DNA of 8,555 bases from Nitrospirota bacterium (GTDB lineage Bacteria; Nitrospirota; Nitrospiria; Nitrospirales; Nitrospiraceae): positions 1 through 8,555 of the forward strand of contig JACRQB010000034.1 of assembly GCA_016222925.1 (NCBI GenBank), written 5' to 3'. The notes beneath the pieces are model-generated. The model was not told the DNA's origin and ran no database searches. It saw only the letters and a list, made by a program, of their open reading frames with translations. This document shows, piece after piece, positions 1 to 6,261 of this stretch (position 1 is the stretch's first letter; each line of letters opens with the position of its first letter). The translations under genes were made by a program, and so were the position numbers.

Positions 1-770
1 ATGCCGGCCAAGGCGACGGTGCCTCCACGTTCGAGCGCACGTAACGCAGGAGGTACGAGTTCACCGGCTGGCGCGAAGATGATTGACCCATGCAGCTTAT
101 CGGGTGGCATCTCCGTGGCCCCACCCACCCAGACTGCTCCCAGCTCCCTCGCCAACGATTGATGCTCCGGTTTCAGCGAACTCACATAGACCTGGCAGCC
201 CCAGTGTCGGGCAATTTGAATCGCAATATGCGCCGATGCGCCGAATCCATAGAGCCCGAGTCGCTGGCCTGGTTTGATGCCACTGAGCCGTAAGGCTCGA
301 TAGCCGATAATGCCGGCACACAACAAAGGGGCGGCTTCCTCGTCAGAAAAGATTAATGGGATTGGGTAGGCAAACCGTGCCGGGACGACCGCATATTCAG
401 CATAGCCTCCATCGACCTGGTAGCCGGTGAACGTCGCTTCTAAACAGAGGTTCTCCCGCCCGCTTGTGCAGAATTCACACTGTCCGCAAGTCCCTTGAAG
501 CCAGGCGATCCCAACCCGATCTCCTTCATGAATATCCGTGACTCCGCCGCCGGCTTGCGTCACCGTGCCGACTGCCTGATGTCCTGGAATTAATGGGAAG
601 CTTGTGTTGGGAAGTTCCCCCTCCACAATATGGAGATCGGTGCGACAGACCCCGCAGACGTGAATTTTGACGAGAACCTGGCCTGCCTGTGGAACAGGAA
701 CCGACCGATCTCGGAGATGTAAGGGACTGTGGGAGACATCGCCCGTATGATTGAGCACCATGGCTCTCAT
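1..770 (-). CDS. Zinc-dependent alcohol dehydrogenase, C-terminus cut by window edge
   Basis: This is a medium-chain dehydrogenase/reductase, expected to oxidise an alcohol or reduce an aldehyde with NAD(P) in the cytoplasm. Reading from the ATG at 770, 256 codons are visible before the edge. The GroES-like domain has the catalytic zinc ligands Cys42 (GVCRTD) and His64 (GHQAVG, with Gln where many relatives have Glu). Structural-zinc cysteines lie at 95, 98, 101 and 109. The stretch YAEYAVVPARFAYPIP and the Rossmann entry LGLYGFGASAH follow. The pattern WLQGTCGQCEFC, FTGYQVDGGYAEY and LLCAGIIGYRALRL resembles the zinc-binding alcohol dehydrogenase family 2 (TIGR02822, from memory). It starts 13 bases after the yceI stop, so both are likely co-transcribed. 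An in-frame ATG at 761 is an alternative start; neither has a clear Shine-Dalgarno. The substrate cannot be read from the sequence. Confidence 0.9.
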   Translation of the reverse strand, partial: MRAMVLNHTGDVSHSPLHLRDRSVPVPQAGQVLVKIHVCGVCRTDLHIVEGELPNTSFPLIPGHQAVGTVTQAGGGVTDIHEGDRVGIAWLQGTCGQCEFCTSGRENLCLEATFTGYQVDGGYAEYAVVPARFAYPIPLIFSDEEAAPLLCAGIIGYRALRLSGIKPGQRLGLYGFGASAHIAIQIARHWGCQVYVSSLKPEHQSLARELGAVWVGGATEMPPDKLHGSIIFAPAGELVPPALRALERGGTVALAG

Positions 771-783
771 CGGACCGTATCGC

Positions 784-1398
784 TTATGAGGTTTTCTGAG
801 CTTTGATGCACTCGATATCGAGATGGATCTGTACCTCGTCTCCGACGACGAGTCCTCCGGTGTCGAGGGTCTTATTCCAAACCATCCCAAAGTCCTTGCG
901 GTTTAGTTTCCCGTCTGCGCTGAAGCCGGCCCTGGTGTTGCCCCAGGGATCTTTCGCCACGCCGTTGAAGGTGACATTCAGCGTAACGGTTTTGGTGATG
1001 CCACGCAAGGTGAGATCCCCGACCACCGTATAGGTGTCCCCCTGTTTTTGGTAACTTTTCATTTTGTAGGTCAACGTGGGGAACTGGTTGATATCCAAGA
1101 AATCCACATTGCGCAGATGCGTGTCGCGTTTTTCGTGGTTTGTGTTGATCGATTCAGCCTTGATCGTGGCCTCGATCATCGTGAAGGTCTTTGCATCTGC
1201 GTCCATCTCGACAAACCCGCGATAGTCGGTGAACCGTCCTGATGTTTTGGACACCACCATATGGGCGACACGGAACTCAATCAGTGAATGGTCTGGATCG
1301 ATGGCCCAGCGAGCTGTTTCGGCCTCGGCAGAGAGGGGAAGCAATCCCAACAGACCCACCATGACGATTCTCTGCATCCAATTTGTTTTGGTTTTCAT
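784..1398 (-). CDS. YceI-family periplasmic lipid-binding-like protein
   Basis: A 204-residue exported protein of the YceI family, a lipocalin-like beta-barrel that in characterised members binds polyisoprenoid-type lipids; its exact role is usually unknown. The signal peptide is clear: MKTKTNW, then a hydrophobic core IVMVGLLGLLPL and a likely cleavage after AEA. The mature part opens with WAIDPDHSLIEFRVAHM, a YceI hallmark (a His-Ser followed by a beta-strand). It continues with GRFTDYRGFVEMD, HLRNVDFLDINQFPTLTY and the DLTLRGITKTVTL strand. Length suits the family. I chose the ATG at 1398 rather than the in-frame ATG at 1431 because AAAGGTGA sits just before it and the signal peptide begins there. 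The alcohol dehydrogenase gene follows after 13 bases; the sequence gives no functional link between them. Confidence 0.93.
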   Translation of the reverse strand: MKTKTNWMQRIVMVGLLGLLPLSAEAETARWAIDPDHSLIEFRVAHMVVSKTSGRFTDYRGFVEMDADAKTFTMIEATIKAESINTNHEKRDTHLRNVDFLDINQFPTLTYKMKSYQKQGDTYTVVGDLTLRGITKTVTLNVTFNGVAKDPWGNTRAGFSADGKLNRKDFGMVWNKTLDTGGLVVGDEVQIHLDIECIKAQKTS

Positions 1399-1566
1399 AT
1401 CTTCACCTTTCGGCTGCTCCCTGTTGGCCACTGTAAACAGATCCGTTGTCTCCGGGGCGATCTCACGAGTTGAGTTGGTATCCTACCCATCGCTGGGATG
1501 TCCGTGCAACCTGTTCTTTCATCGAAACACGGGTGTCAACCGATTGAATTGGTATAGAATACGTTC
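1399..1566. promoter_or_regulatory. Divergent intergenic region between yceI and tdh
   Basis: This gap must hold the promoters for both directions, but neither is strong. On the plus strand TAGAAT (1555-1560) is a 5/6 match to a -10 box. GTGTCA (1533-1538) lies 16 bases upstream as a weak -35. On the minus strand a perfect TTGACA (complement of 1534-1539) is present, but no good -10 follows at 16-18 bases. TTGCAC with TAGGAT about 18 bases further is a weak alternative for yceI. No operator-like palindrome stood out. Confidence 0.35.
1403..1410 (-). promoter_or_regulatory. Shine-Dalgarno deciding the yceI start
   Basis: On the minus strand AAAGGTGA lies 4-5 bases before the ATG at 1398. The upstream in-frame ATG at 1431 has no comparable site, and using it would put 11 extra polar residues ahead of a normal signal peptide. 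Confidence 0.6.
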
Positions 1567-2601
1567 ATGCAGGCACTCGTCAAAGCGACTGCTGGGCCAG
1601 GCCTCACCCTCACTGATTGGGCGGACCCAACTCCGGGACCACATGATGCGGTGGTGAAGGTGGCGGCGACCTCGCTCTGTGGAACCGACGCCCATGTCTA
1701 TCGTTGGGACGAATGGGCACAACGGCGGATTCATCCGCCACGCATCATCGGGCATGAATTGTGCGGCCATGTCGTGGAGGTTGGGCGGGAGGTGTCCCTG
1801 GTCAAGGTCGGTGACTATGTTGCTGCTGAATCGCATCTAACCTGTGGAGCCTGCTTTCAGTGTCGCACCGGACAGGCGCACGTCTGCAAAAATTACAAGA
1901 TTCTCGGGATCGATCGGGACGGGTCTTATGCCCAGTATGTCGCGTTGCCTGAAGGTGTCTTGTGGCACACGGCTCCAGGCATTCCCCCAGAGTTAGCCTG
2001 TGTGCAGGAGCCGCTTGGTAATGCAGTTGACGCCGCGCTCGCTGAAGATCTCACCGGCCATACGGTGTTGATCACGGGGTGTGGTCCGACCGGTTTATTT
2101 GCCGCGGCTGTCGCGCGGACCGCCGGTGCTGCGACCATTATCGCATCTGATGTCAGTGACTACCGGCTTGGGTTGGCGAAGCAGGTTGGGGCAGATCATG
2201 TCCTCAACGCGAGGACTGAGTCACCGGAGCATGTGGCAGCGGCCATCCTCGAGATGACTGCTGGTGAAGGAGTCGATGCCTCGCTGGAGATGTCGGGAGA
2301 TCCTACGGCGTTACATCAAGCCTTTCGCGCGGTGAAGAACGGTGGCCGAGTCACCTTGTTCGGCATCCCGACCGGTTCGGTGAGCTTCGATCTGCCGAAC
2401 GAAATGATTTTCAAGGGGATCCGCGTCTATGGGATTACCGGCCGGCGCCTGTTCAGCACATGGTACCGGCTGGCAGGTCTCTTTAAAGCCGGTCTCGATA
2501 TTCGGCCAATCGTGACCCATTCGTTTCCGCTGAAAGAGTTTGCGACTGGGTTTGAGTTGATTCAGTCGGGTCAATGCGGCAAAGTTGTATTGTTTCCGTA
2601 G
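1567..2601 (+). CDS. tdh: L-threonine 3-dehydrogenase
   Basis: Oxidises L-threonine with NAD+ to 2-amino-3-ketobutyrate in the cytoplasm, the first step of threonine breakdown to glycine. At 344 residues it is close to E. coli Tdh (341), and key residues share its numbering. Catalytic zinc ligands are Cys38, His63 and Glu64; Thr40, His43 and His90 are also present. Structural zinc cysteines are 93, 96, 99 and 107. The N-terminal SLCGTDAHVYRWDEWAQ is typical of Tdh rather than a general alcohol dehydrogenase. The nucleotide motif GCGPTG is at 171-176, followed by Asp195. The C-terminal half has MIFKGIRVYGITGR and the final GQCGKVVLF. An in-frame TAG at 1555 excludes a longer form, and no Shine-Dalgarno precedes the ATG, so it may be leaderless. 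The partner gene kbl follows 58 bases downstream. Confidence 0.95.
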   Translation: MQALVKATAGPGLTLTDWADPTPGPHDAVVKVAATSLCGTDAHVYRWDEWAQRRIHPPRIIGHELCGHVVEVGREVSLVKVGDYVAAESHLTCGACFQCRTGQAHVCKNYKILGIDRDGSYAQYVALPEGVLWHTAPGIPPELACVQEPLGNAVDAALAEDLTGHTVLITGCGPTGLFAAAVARTAGAATIIASDVSDYRLGLAKQVGADHVLNARTESPEHVAAAILEMTAGEGVDASLEMSGDPTALHQAFRAVKNGGRVTLFGIPTGSVSFDLPNEMIFKGIRVYGITGRRLFSTWYRLAGLFKAGLDIRPIVTHSFPLKEFATGFELIQSGQCGKVVLFP

Positions 2602-2602
2602 T

Positions 2603-2650
2603 AGGACTGAGGACTGAGAGAACAGCCCTCAGTCCTCATTTCTCAGTCCT
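2603..2650 (+). repeat. Hairpin of repeated GGACTGAG units between tdh and kbl
   Basis: The tdh-kbl gap is almost entirely an inverted repeat. TGAGGACTGAG (2608-2618) pairs perfectly over 11 bp with its complement at 2628-2638, leaving a 9-base loop. AGGAC (2603-2607) can pair with GTCCT (2646-2650) after a 7-base bulge. The unit AGGACTGAG starts at 2603 and again at 2610, and its complement occurs at 2628 and 2642. No T-run follows, so it does not look like a standard terminator. It ends 9 bases before the kbl ATG and occupies the place where a Shine-Dalgarno would lie. Confidence 0.75.
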
Positions 2651-2659
2651 GTTCTAACC

Positions 2660-3850
2660 ATGGCCTACGACTCACTCAAACAGGTTCTCAGTGCCCAACT
2701 TGCCGACATCCGCGCCAAAGGCCTCTACAAATCTGAGCGTCGAATTCTTGGTCCGCAAGGCTCAGATATTCTGGTGTCCCAAGGCTCCGTTCTGAATCTC
2801 TGCGCGAACAATTATCTCGGGTTCGCGAATCATCCGGCCATCGTGCAGGCGGCTCAAAAAGCGTTGGAAACACATGGCTATGGCATGGCTTCCGTACGGT
2901 TTATTTGTGGCACGCAGGATCAGCATAAACAGCTGGAACAGGCCGTCAGCGACTTTCTCGGCACCGATGACACCATTCTCTACAGCTCCTGCTTTGATGC
3001 GAACGGGGGACTGTTCGAAGTGTTGGTGGATGAGGGGGATGCGGTCATCAGCGATGCCTTGAACCATGCCAGCCTGATCGACGGCATCAGGCTCTGTAAG
3101 GCCAAACGATTCCGCTACGCCCATTCGGACATGGCAGACCTCGAAGCGCGGCTTCTGGAAGCCGCCGGGTGCCGCGTGCGGCTGATCGTCACCGATGGGG
3201 TGTTCTCGATGGATGGCGATCTGGCCAAGCTGGATCGGATCGTGAATCTGGCGGAACGGTATGACGCAGTGGTGGTGGTCGATGACAGCCACGCGACTGG
3301 GGTGCTCGGTCCGAAGGGCCGGGGGACGCCGGCTCATTGCGGGGTGGCCGATCGAATTGAGATCATCACGAGTACATTGGGGAAAACGCTCGGTGGCGCG
3401 ACCGGCGGGTTTACATCCGGCAAGGCCGAGGTGATCGAATTGCTGCGTCAACGGTCACGACCCTACCTGTTCTCGAACTCGCTTCCTCCGCCCATCGTAG
3501 CCGGTGCATTGTGCGCGTTCGATCTTGTGGAACAAGGCGATCAGCTCAGGGACCAGCTTCGGGCCAATGCCACGTTCTTCCGGGCCGAGTTGACCGTGCT
3601 GGGCTTCCGACTTGTCCCGGGCGAGCATCCTATTATCCCCGTGATGTTGGGCGACGCCTCCCTTGCGACCTCAATGGCGGAGGCCTTACTGAAAGAAGGG
3701 GTCTATGTCGTCGGATTCAGTTATCCGGTGGTGCCGCAAGGACAGGCAAGGATCCGAACTCAAATGTCGGCAGCCCATACAAGGATTCAGTTGCAACAAG
3801 CCGTGGCGGCGTTTGCGAAGGTGGGCCGGACTCTCGGTGTGATCCAGTAA
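2660..3850 (+). CDS. kbl: Glycine C-acetyltransferase (2-amino-3-ketobutyrate CoA ligase)
   Basis: A PLP enzyme of the alpha-oxoamine synthase family. It cleaves 2-amino-3-ketobutyrate, the Tdh product, with CoA to glycine and acetyl-CoA. It has 396 residues against 398 in E. coli Kbl and is intact end to end. The PLP lysine is Lys242 in STLGKTLGGATGG. His136 (DALNHASLIDG) would stack on the cofactor ring; Asp208 and His211 lie in VVDDSHATGVLG. Other strong family signatures are NLCANNYLGFANHP, GMASVRFICGTQDQHK, SSCFDANGG, RQRSRPYLFSNSLPP and the C-terminal GQARIRTQMSAAHT. These separate it from the related serine palmitoyltransferase and biotin synthesis enzymes, as does its place after tdh. 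The ATG has no Shine-Dalgarno, only the hairpin just upstream. Confidence 0.96.
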   Translation: MAYDSLKQVLSAQLADIRAKGLYKSERRILGPQGSDILVSQGSVLNLCANNYLGFANHPAIVQAAQKALETHGYGMASVRFICGTQDQHKQLEQAVSDFLGTDDTILYSSCFDANGGLFEVLVDEGDAVISDALNHASLIDGIRLCKAKRFRYAHSDMADLEARLLEAAGCRVRLIVTDGVFSMDGDLAKLDRIVNLAERYDAVVVVDDSHATGVLGPKGRGTPAHCGVADRIEIITSTLGKTLGGATGGFTSGKAEVIELLRQRSRPYLFSNSLPPPIVAGALCAFDLVEQGDQLRDQLRANATFFRAELTVLGFRLVPGEHPIIPVMLGDASLATSMAEALLKEGVYVVGFSYPVVPQGQARIRTQMSAAHTRIQLQQAVAAFAKVGRTLGVIQ

Positions 3851-3875
3851 CCTGCCTCAATTGAACTTCTCAGAA

Positions 3876-3904
3876 TTGACATTTCACAGTCAGGTCAGTA
3901 TCCT
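3876..3904 (+). promoter_or_regulatory. Sigma-70-type promoter for rplI-glyA
   Basis: A perfect TTGACA -35 box (3876-3881) is followed by a 17-base spacer and TATCCT (3899-3904), a 4/6 match to the -10 consensus. Transcription would start near 3911, giving a leader of about 25 bases that carries the rplI ribosome binding site. It is the best promoter match in the window and separates the rplI-glyA unit from tdh-kbl. Confidence 0.65.
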
Positions 3905-3922
3905 CGGCTACTTTATCTAGTG

Positions 3923-3928
3923 AAGGAG
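3923..3928 (+). promoter_or_regulatory. Shine-Dalgarno deciding the rplI start
   Basis: AAGGAG lies 7 bases before the ATG at 3936 but only 1 base before the ATG at 3930. The spacing and the family N-terminus MKVILQ both select 3936. Confidence 0.8.
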
Positions 3929-3935
3929 TATGGGT

Positions 3936-4358
3936 ATGAAAGTTATTCTTCAAGAGACCCTGGAAGGGGTGGGGCATCTCGGCGATCTCATCAACGTCGC
4001 CGATGGGTTTGCGAGAAACTATCTGTTACCGCGCCGGAAGGCCGTTGAGGCTGATGGTCGGAGTATCAAGGCCTTCGAGCATGCCAAGCGAGTGGCAGCC
4101 GATAAGGCTAAGAAGGAAACGCTGGAAATTGAATCCTACGCCAAGAAGGTGTCGGCTGTTGAGCTAACGATCGAGATGCAGGCGGGCAAGGATGACAAAC
4201 TGTTCGGCTCCGTCACCACGAAAGACATCGCGGAAGGATTGGCGGCACAAGGTGTCACGGTGGATCGGCGAAAGATCCAATTGGCGCAACCGATCAAGGA
4301 ACTTGGGGCAAGAGCCGGAAGAGCCTTCAGCCTAGGGTATCGACGATGGAGAAGATGA
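3936..4358 (+). CDS. rplI: 50S ribosomal protein bL9, C-terminus frameshifted by deletion
   Basis: Ribosomal protein bL9 binds 23S rRNA at the base of the L1 stalk with its N-terminal domain; a long helix joins this to a C-terminal domain. Residues 1-124 are normal: MKVILQETLEGVG, the signature GDLINVADGFARNYLLPR, the charged helix around 45-70, then KDDKLFGSVTTKDIAEGLAAQG and RRKIQLAQPIKELG. After KELG the expected last strands (a VPVKLH-type segment and a valine-rich end) are missing. They are replaced by 16 unrelated basic residues, ARAGRAFSLGYRRWRR, ending at TGA 4358. In another frame, codons 4309-4332 read QEPEEPSA followed by TAG 4333-4335, a plausible original tail. A deletion of roughly 70-80 bases, not a multiple of three, would explain this. 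The present frame overlaps glyA by 13 bases; an intact gene would end before it. Confidence 0.85.
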   Translation: MKVILQETLEGVGHLGDLINVADGFARNYLLPRRKAVEADGRSIKAFEHAKRVAADKAKKETLEIESYAKKVSAVELTIEMQAGKDDKLFGSVTTKDIAEGLAAQGVTVDRRKIQLAQPIKELGARAGRAFSLGYRRWRR

Positions 4359-5506
4359 ACAGCTACGCACTCGGTTCCTGGGATGCCTTGAAGGAAGCAG
4401 ATCCGGAGGTCTGTGCCGCGATTGAGGCAGAGGAAATCCGGCAGCGTGAGAAACTGCTGCTCATTGCGTCGGAGAACTTTGCCAGTCCCGCAGTCATGGC
4501 GGCGCAAGGCTCCTTGCTGACCAATAAGTATGCCGAAGGCTATCCCGGGAAGCGCTACTACGGCGGGTGTCAGCATGCCGATGCCGTCGAAGATTTGGCG
4601 ATCCAGCGGTGCAAAGAGATCTTCGGCGCGGAGCATGTCAACGTGCAGCCGCACTCAGGCTCACAGGCCAACATGGCGGCCTATCTCTCGGTCCTCAAGG
4701 CAGGGGACACCATTCTTGGAATGGACCTTGCCCAGGGCGGTCATCTCACGCATGGGAGCAAGGTCAATTTCTCCGGTATCCTCTTTCGCGTCTTTTCCTA
4801 TGGCGTTGATCGCCAGACGGAACGGATATCAGTCGGCGCCTATCTGTTGGTCGATATCGCGCACATTGCCGGCCTCATTGCAGCGGGGCTTCACCCCAAT
4901 CCCGTGCCCTATGCCGACTTTGTGACGACAACGACCCACAAAACATTGCGTGGTCCGCGCGGAGGGGTCACGATGTGTAAAGCCGAACATGCGAAGGGAG
5001 TTGATAAGCTCGTATTCCCAGGACTGCAGGGCGGACCTCTGATGCATGTGATTGCGGCCAAGGCGGTAGCCTTCAAAGAGGCCTTGTCGCCGGGATTCAA
5101 GCGCTATCAGCAGCAAGTTCTGTCCAATGCGAAGGCCTTGGCGAGCGGGTTCGTCGATCGTGGTTATAAGATTGTCTCTGGTGGAACCGATACGCACCTG
5201 ATGCTCCTGAATCTTACGAACAAGGGCATTACCGGGAAAGAGGCCGATGCAGCCCTCGATACAGCCGGCATTATCGTCAATAAGAACGCCGTCCCATACG
5301 ATGAAAAGCCACCGACGGTGGCCAGCGGCATCCGCCTAGGTTCTCCGATTGTGTCGACGCGTGGCATGCGCGAATCAGAGATGAAACAGATTGTCGACTT
5401 AGTCGACCGTGTTCTCCAGCATCGGCAAGAGCCGGCGATTCTGGAAGAGGTTCGCGCGGACGCGAAAGCGTTGTGCGCTCGGTTTCCCATCTTTCATCCC
5501 TACTAA
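4346..5506 (+). CDS. glyA: Serine hydroxymethyltransferase with about 37 residues missing internally
   Basis: SHMT is a PLP enzyme that interconverts serine and glycine and supplies 5,10-methylene-tetrahydrofolate. The family is clear from LLIASENFASPAVMAAQGS, NKYAEGYPGKRYYGG, NVQPHSGSQANMAAY, GGHLTHGSKVNFSG, LVDIAHIAGLIAAGLHP, the PLP-lysine motif TTTTHKTLRGPRGG and FPGLQGGPLMHVIA. It has 386 residues where about 417 is usual. YGVDRQTERIS joins directly to VGAYLLVDIAH near 4830-4836. By alignment from memory with E. coli GlyA, about 37 residues are gone in frame, including the strand with active-site Ser175 (GFSAYSG). The product may be inactive unless this is a sequencing or assembly error. 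The ATG at 4346 follows AGGG (4334-4337); the ATG at 4355, with GGAG just before it, is an alternative. The TAA stop touches an inverted repeat. Confidence 0.9.
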   Translation: MEKMNSYALGSWDALKEADPEVCAAIEAEEIRQREKLLLIASENFASPAVMAAQGSLLTNKYAEGYPGKRYYGGCQHADAVEDLAIQRCKEIFGAEHVNVQPHSGSQANMAAYLSVLKAGDTILGMDLAQGGHLTHGSKVNFSGILFRVFSYGVDRQTERISVGAYLLVDIAHIAGLIAAGLHPNPVPYADFVTTTTHKTLRGPRGGVTMCKAEHAKGVDKLVFPGLQGGPLMHVIAAKAVAFKEALSPGFKRYQQQVLSNAKALASGFVDRGYKIVSGGTDTHLMLLNLTNKGITGKEADAALDTAGIIVNKNAVPYDEKPPTVASGIRLGSPIVSTRGMRESEMKQIVDLVDRVLQHRQEPAILEEVRADAKALCARFPIFHPY

Positions 5507-5631
5507 ACAGGATGTTGAAAAAGTCCGCCAGCTTCGTTCTCGCGTCGCTCAGAGGCTCAACGTACCGACGCGTACGCCTCGGCTCTTCGCTCGCTGCGGC
5601 CTTGCTGGACGACCTTTTTGAACATCCTGTT
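5506..5631. repeat. Palindromic dispersed-type repeat (REP/MITE-like) behind glyA
   Basis: A 126-base element with long imperfect inverted arms. AACAGGATGTT (5506-5516) pairs perfectly with AACATCCTGTT (5621-5631). AAAAAG (5518-5523) pairs with CTTTTT (5614-5619). CCAGC (5528-5532) pairs with GCTGG (5604-5608). A nested centre has CGTAC (5561-5565) against GTACG (5572-5576) around a 6-base loop. No ORF of note lies inside. I recall very similar sequences repeated between genes in Nitrospira; this is memory, not a search. The outer repeat begins at the last A of the glyA stop codon. As RNA it would fold into one long hairpin, so it may end glyA transcripts or protect their 3' ends. Confidence 0.75.
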
Positions 5632-5686
5632 GGCTATGCAGGTCTCCTGTTAATTAGCCGATCGTGAGAGGGCAGGGTCGCCGCCG

Positions 5687-6151
5687 GTGAAATGTCCGTT
5701 CTGCGATGAACTCGAAGACAAGGTCGTTGATTCTCGCATGGCCAAGGAAGGCGAGGTCATCCGCCGCCGCCGCGAGTGCCTTGGTTGCAAACGTCGCTAT
5801 ACCACCTACGAGCGAGTTGAAGAAATACTCCCGGTCGTGGTGAAGAAGGACGGCCGCCGCGAGTCGTTTGACCGCAACAAGATTCTCGTCGGGCTGAAAA
5901 AGGCTTGTGAAAAACGGCCGATCAGTATTGGAACCATTGAGGCCGTCACCGACCGGATAGAAAAACGGATTCAGGAGATGGGCGAGACGGAGATTCAAAG
6001 TCGGGTTGTCGGTGAGGAAGTCATGAAGGAGTTACATCAGCTGGATCAGGTCGCCTATGTCCGGTTTGCGTCCGTGTATCGAGAGTTCAAGGGCATCGAC
6101 CAATTTATGGACGAGTTACAAACGCTTGCTCAGCGCCGGAGTGAGAGTTAA
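5687..6151 (+). CDS. nrdR: Transcriptional repressor NrdR
   Basis: NrdR represses ribonucleotide reductase genes in response to ATP/dATP levels by binding NrdR boxes. It has 154 residues, the usual length. The N-terminal zinc ribbon has Cys3 and Cys6 (KCPFC) and Cys31 and Cys34 (ECLGCKRRYTTYE), preceded by DSRMAKEGEVIRRRR, a family hallmark. An ATP-cone follows from about 49 to 139, with VVVKKDGRRESFDRNKI, GLKKACEKRPIS and VAYVRFASVYREF. The start is GTG at 5687, which gives the conserved MKCPFC; the nearby ATG at 5692 is out of frame. AGGG (5674-5677) could serve as ribosome binding site. The short gap behind the repeat holds a small imperfect hairpin (GGCTA 5632-5636 with TAGCC 5655-5659, CAGG/CCTG inside). 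No NrdR box or RNR gene was seen here. Confidence 0.96.
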   Translation: MKCPFCDELEDKVVDSRMAKEGEVIRRRRECLGCKRRYTTYERVEEILPVVVKKDGRRESFDRNKILVGLKKACEKRPISIGTIEAVTDRIEKRIQEMGETEIQSRVVGEEVMKELHQLDQVAYVRFASVYREFKGIDQFMDELQTLAQRRSES

Positions 6152-6261
6152 GACGTACCGTCTGGATCCCTCAGTCCCTCTCTCCCAGCCTTGTTCAGGT
6201 TCCCCGATTCGCCCGTGTTCGTCGTGAACTCCGACAAGCCGAGTGCAGGAAATGCCTATTG

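Noticed and set aside
1534..1539. Perfect TTGACA on the minus strand as a yceI promoter
   Set aside because: No acceptable -10 box follows at 16-18 bases, so it is mentioned only as part of the divergent region.
2762..3451. A 229-residue open frame on the minus strand inside kbl
   Set aside because: It is fully antisense to a well-conserved gene, has no recognisable motif and no ribosome binding site; it is a shadow of the kbl codon pattern.
3930..3935. The ATG at 3930 as rplI start
   Set aside because: It is only 1 base after AAGGAG, whereas 3936 has ideal spacing and gives the family N-terminus MKVILQ.
5506..5631. The repeat behind glyA as a riboswitch or a CRISPR unit
   Set aside because: It is a single near-symmetric palindrome with no tandem copies or spacers, and it lies downstream of a gene rather than in a leader of a biosynthetic gene.
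6151..6163. Small hairpin AGACG-TAC-CGTCT after nrdR
   Set aside because: Only 5 bp with no T-run; it overlaps the last base of the stop codon but is too weak to call a terminator.
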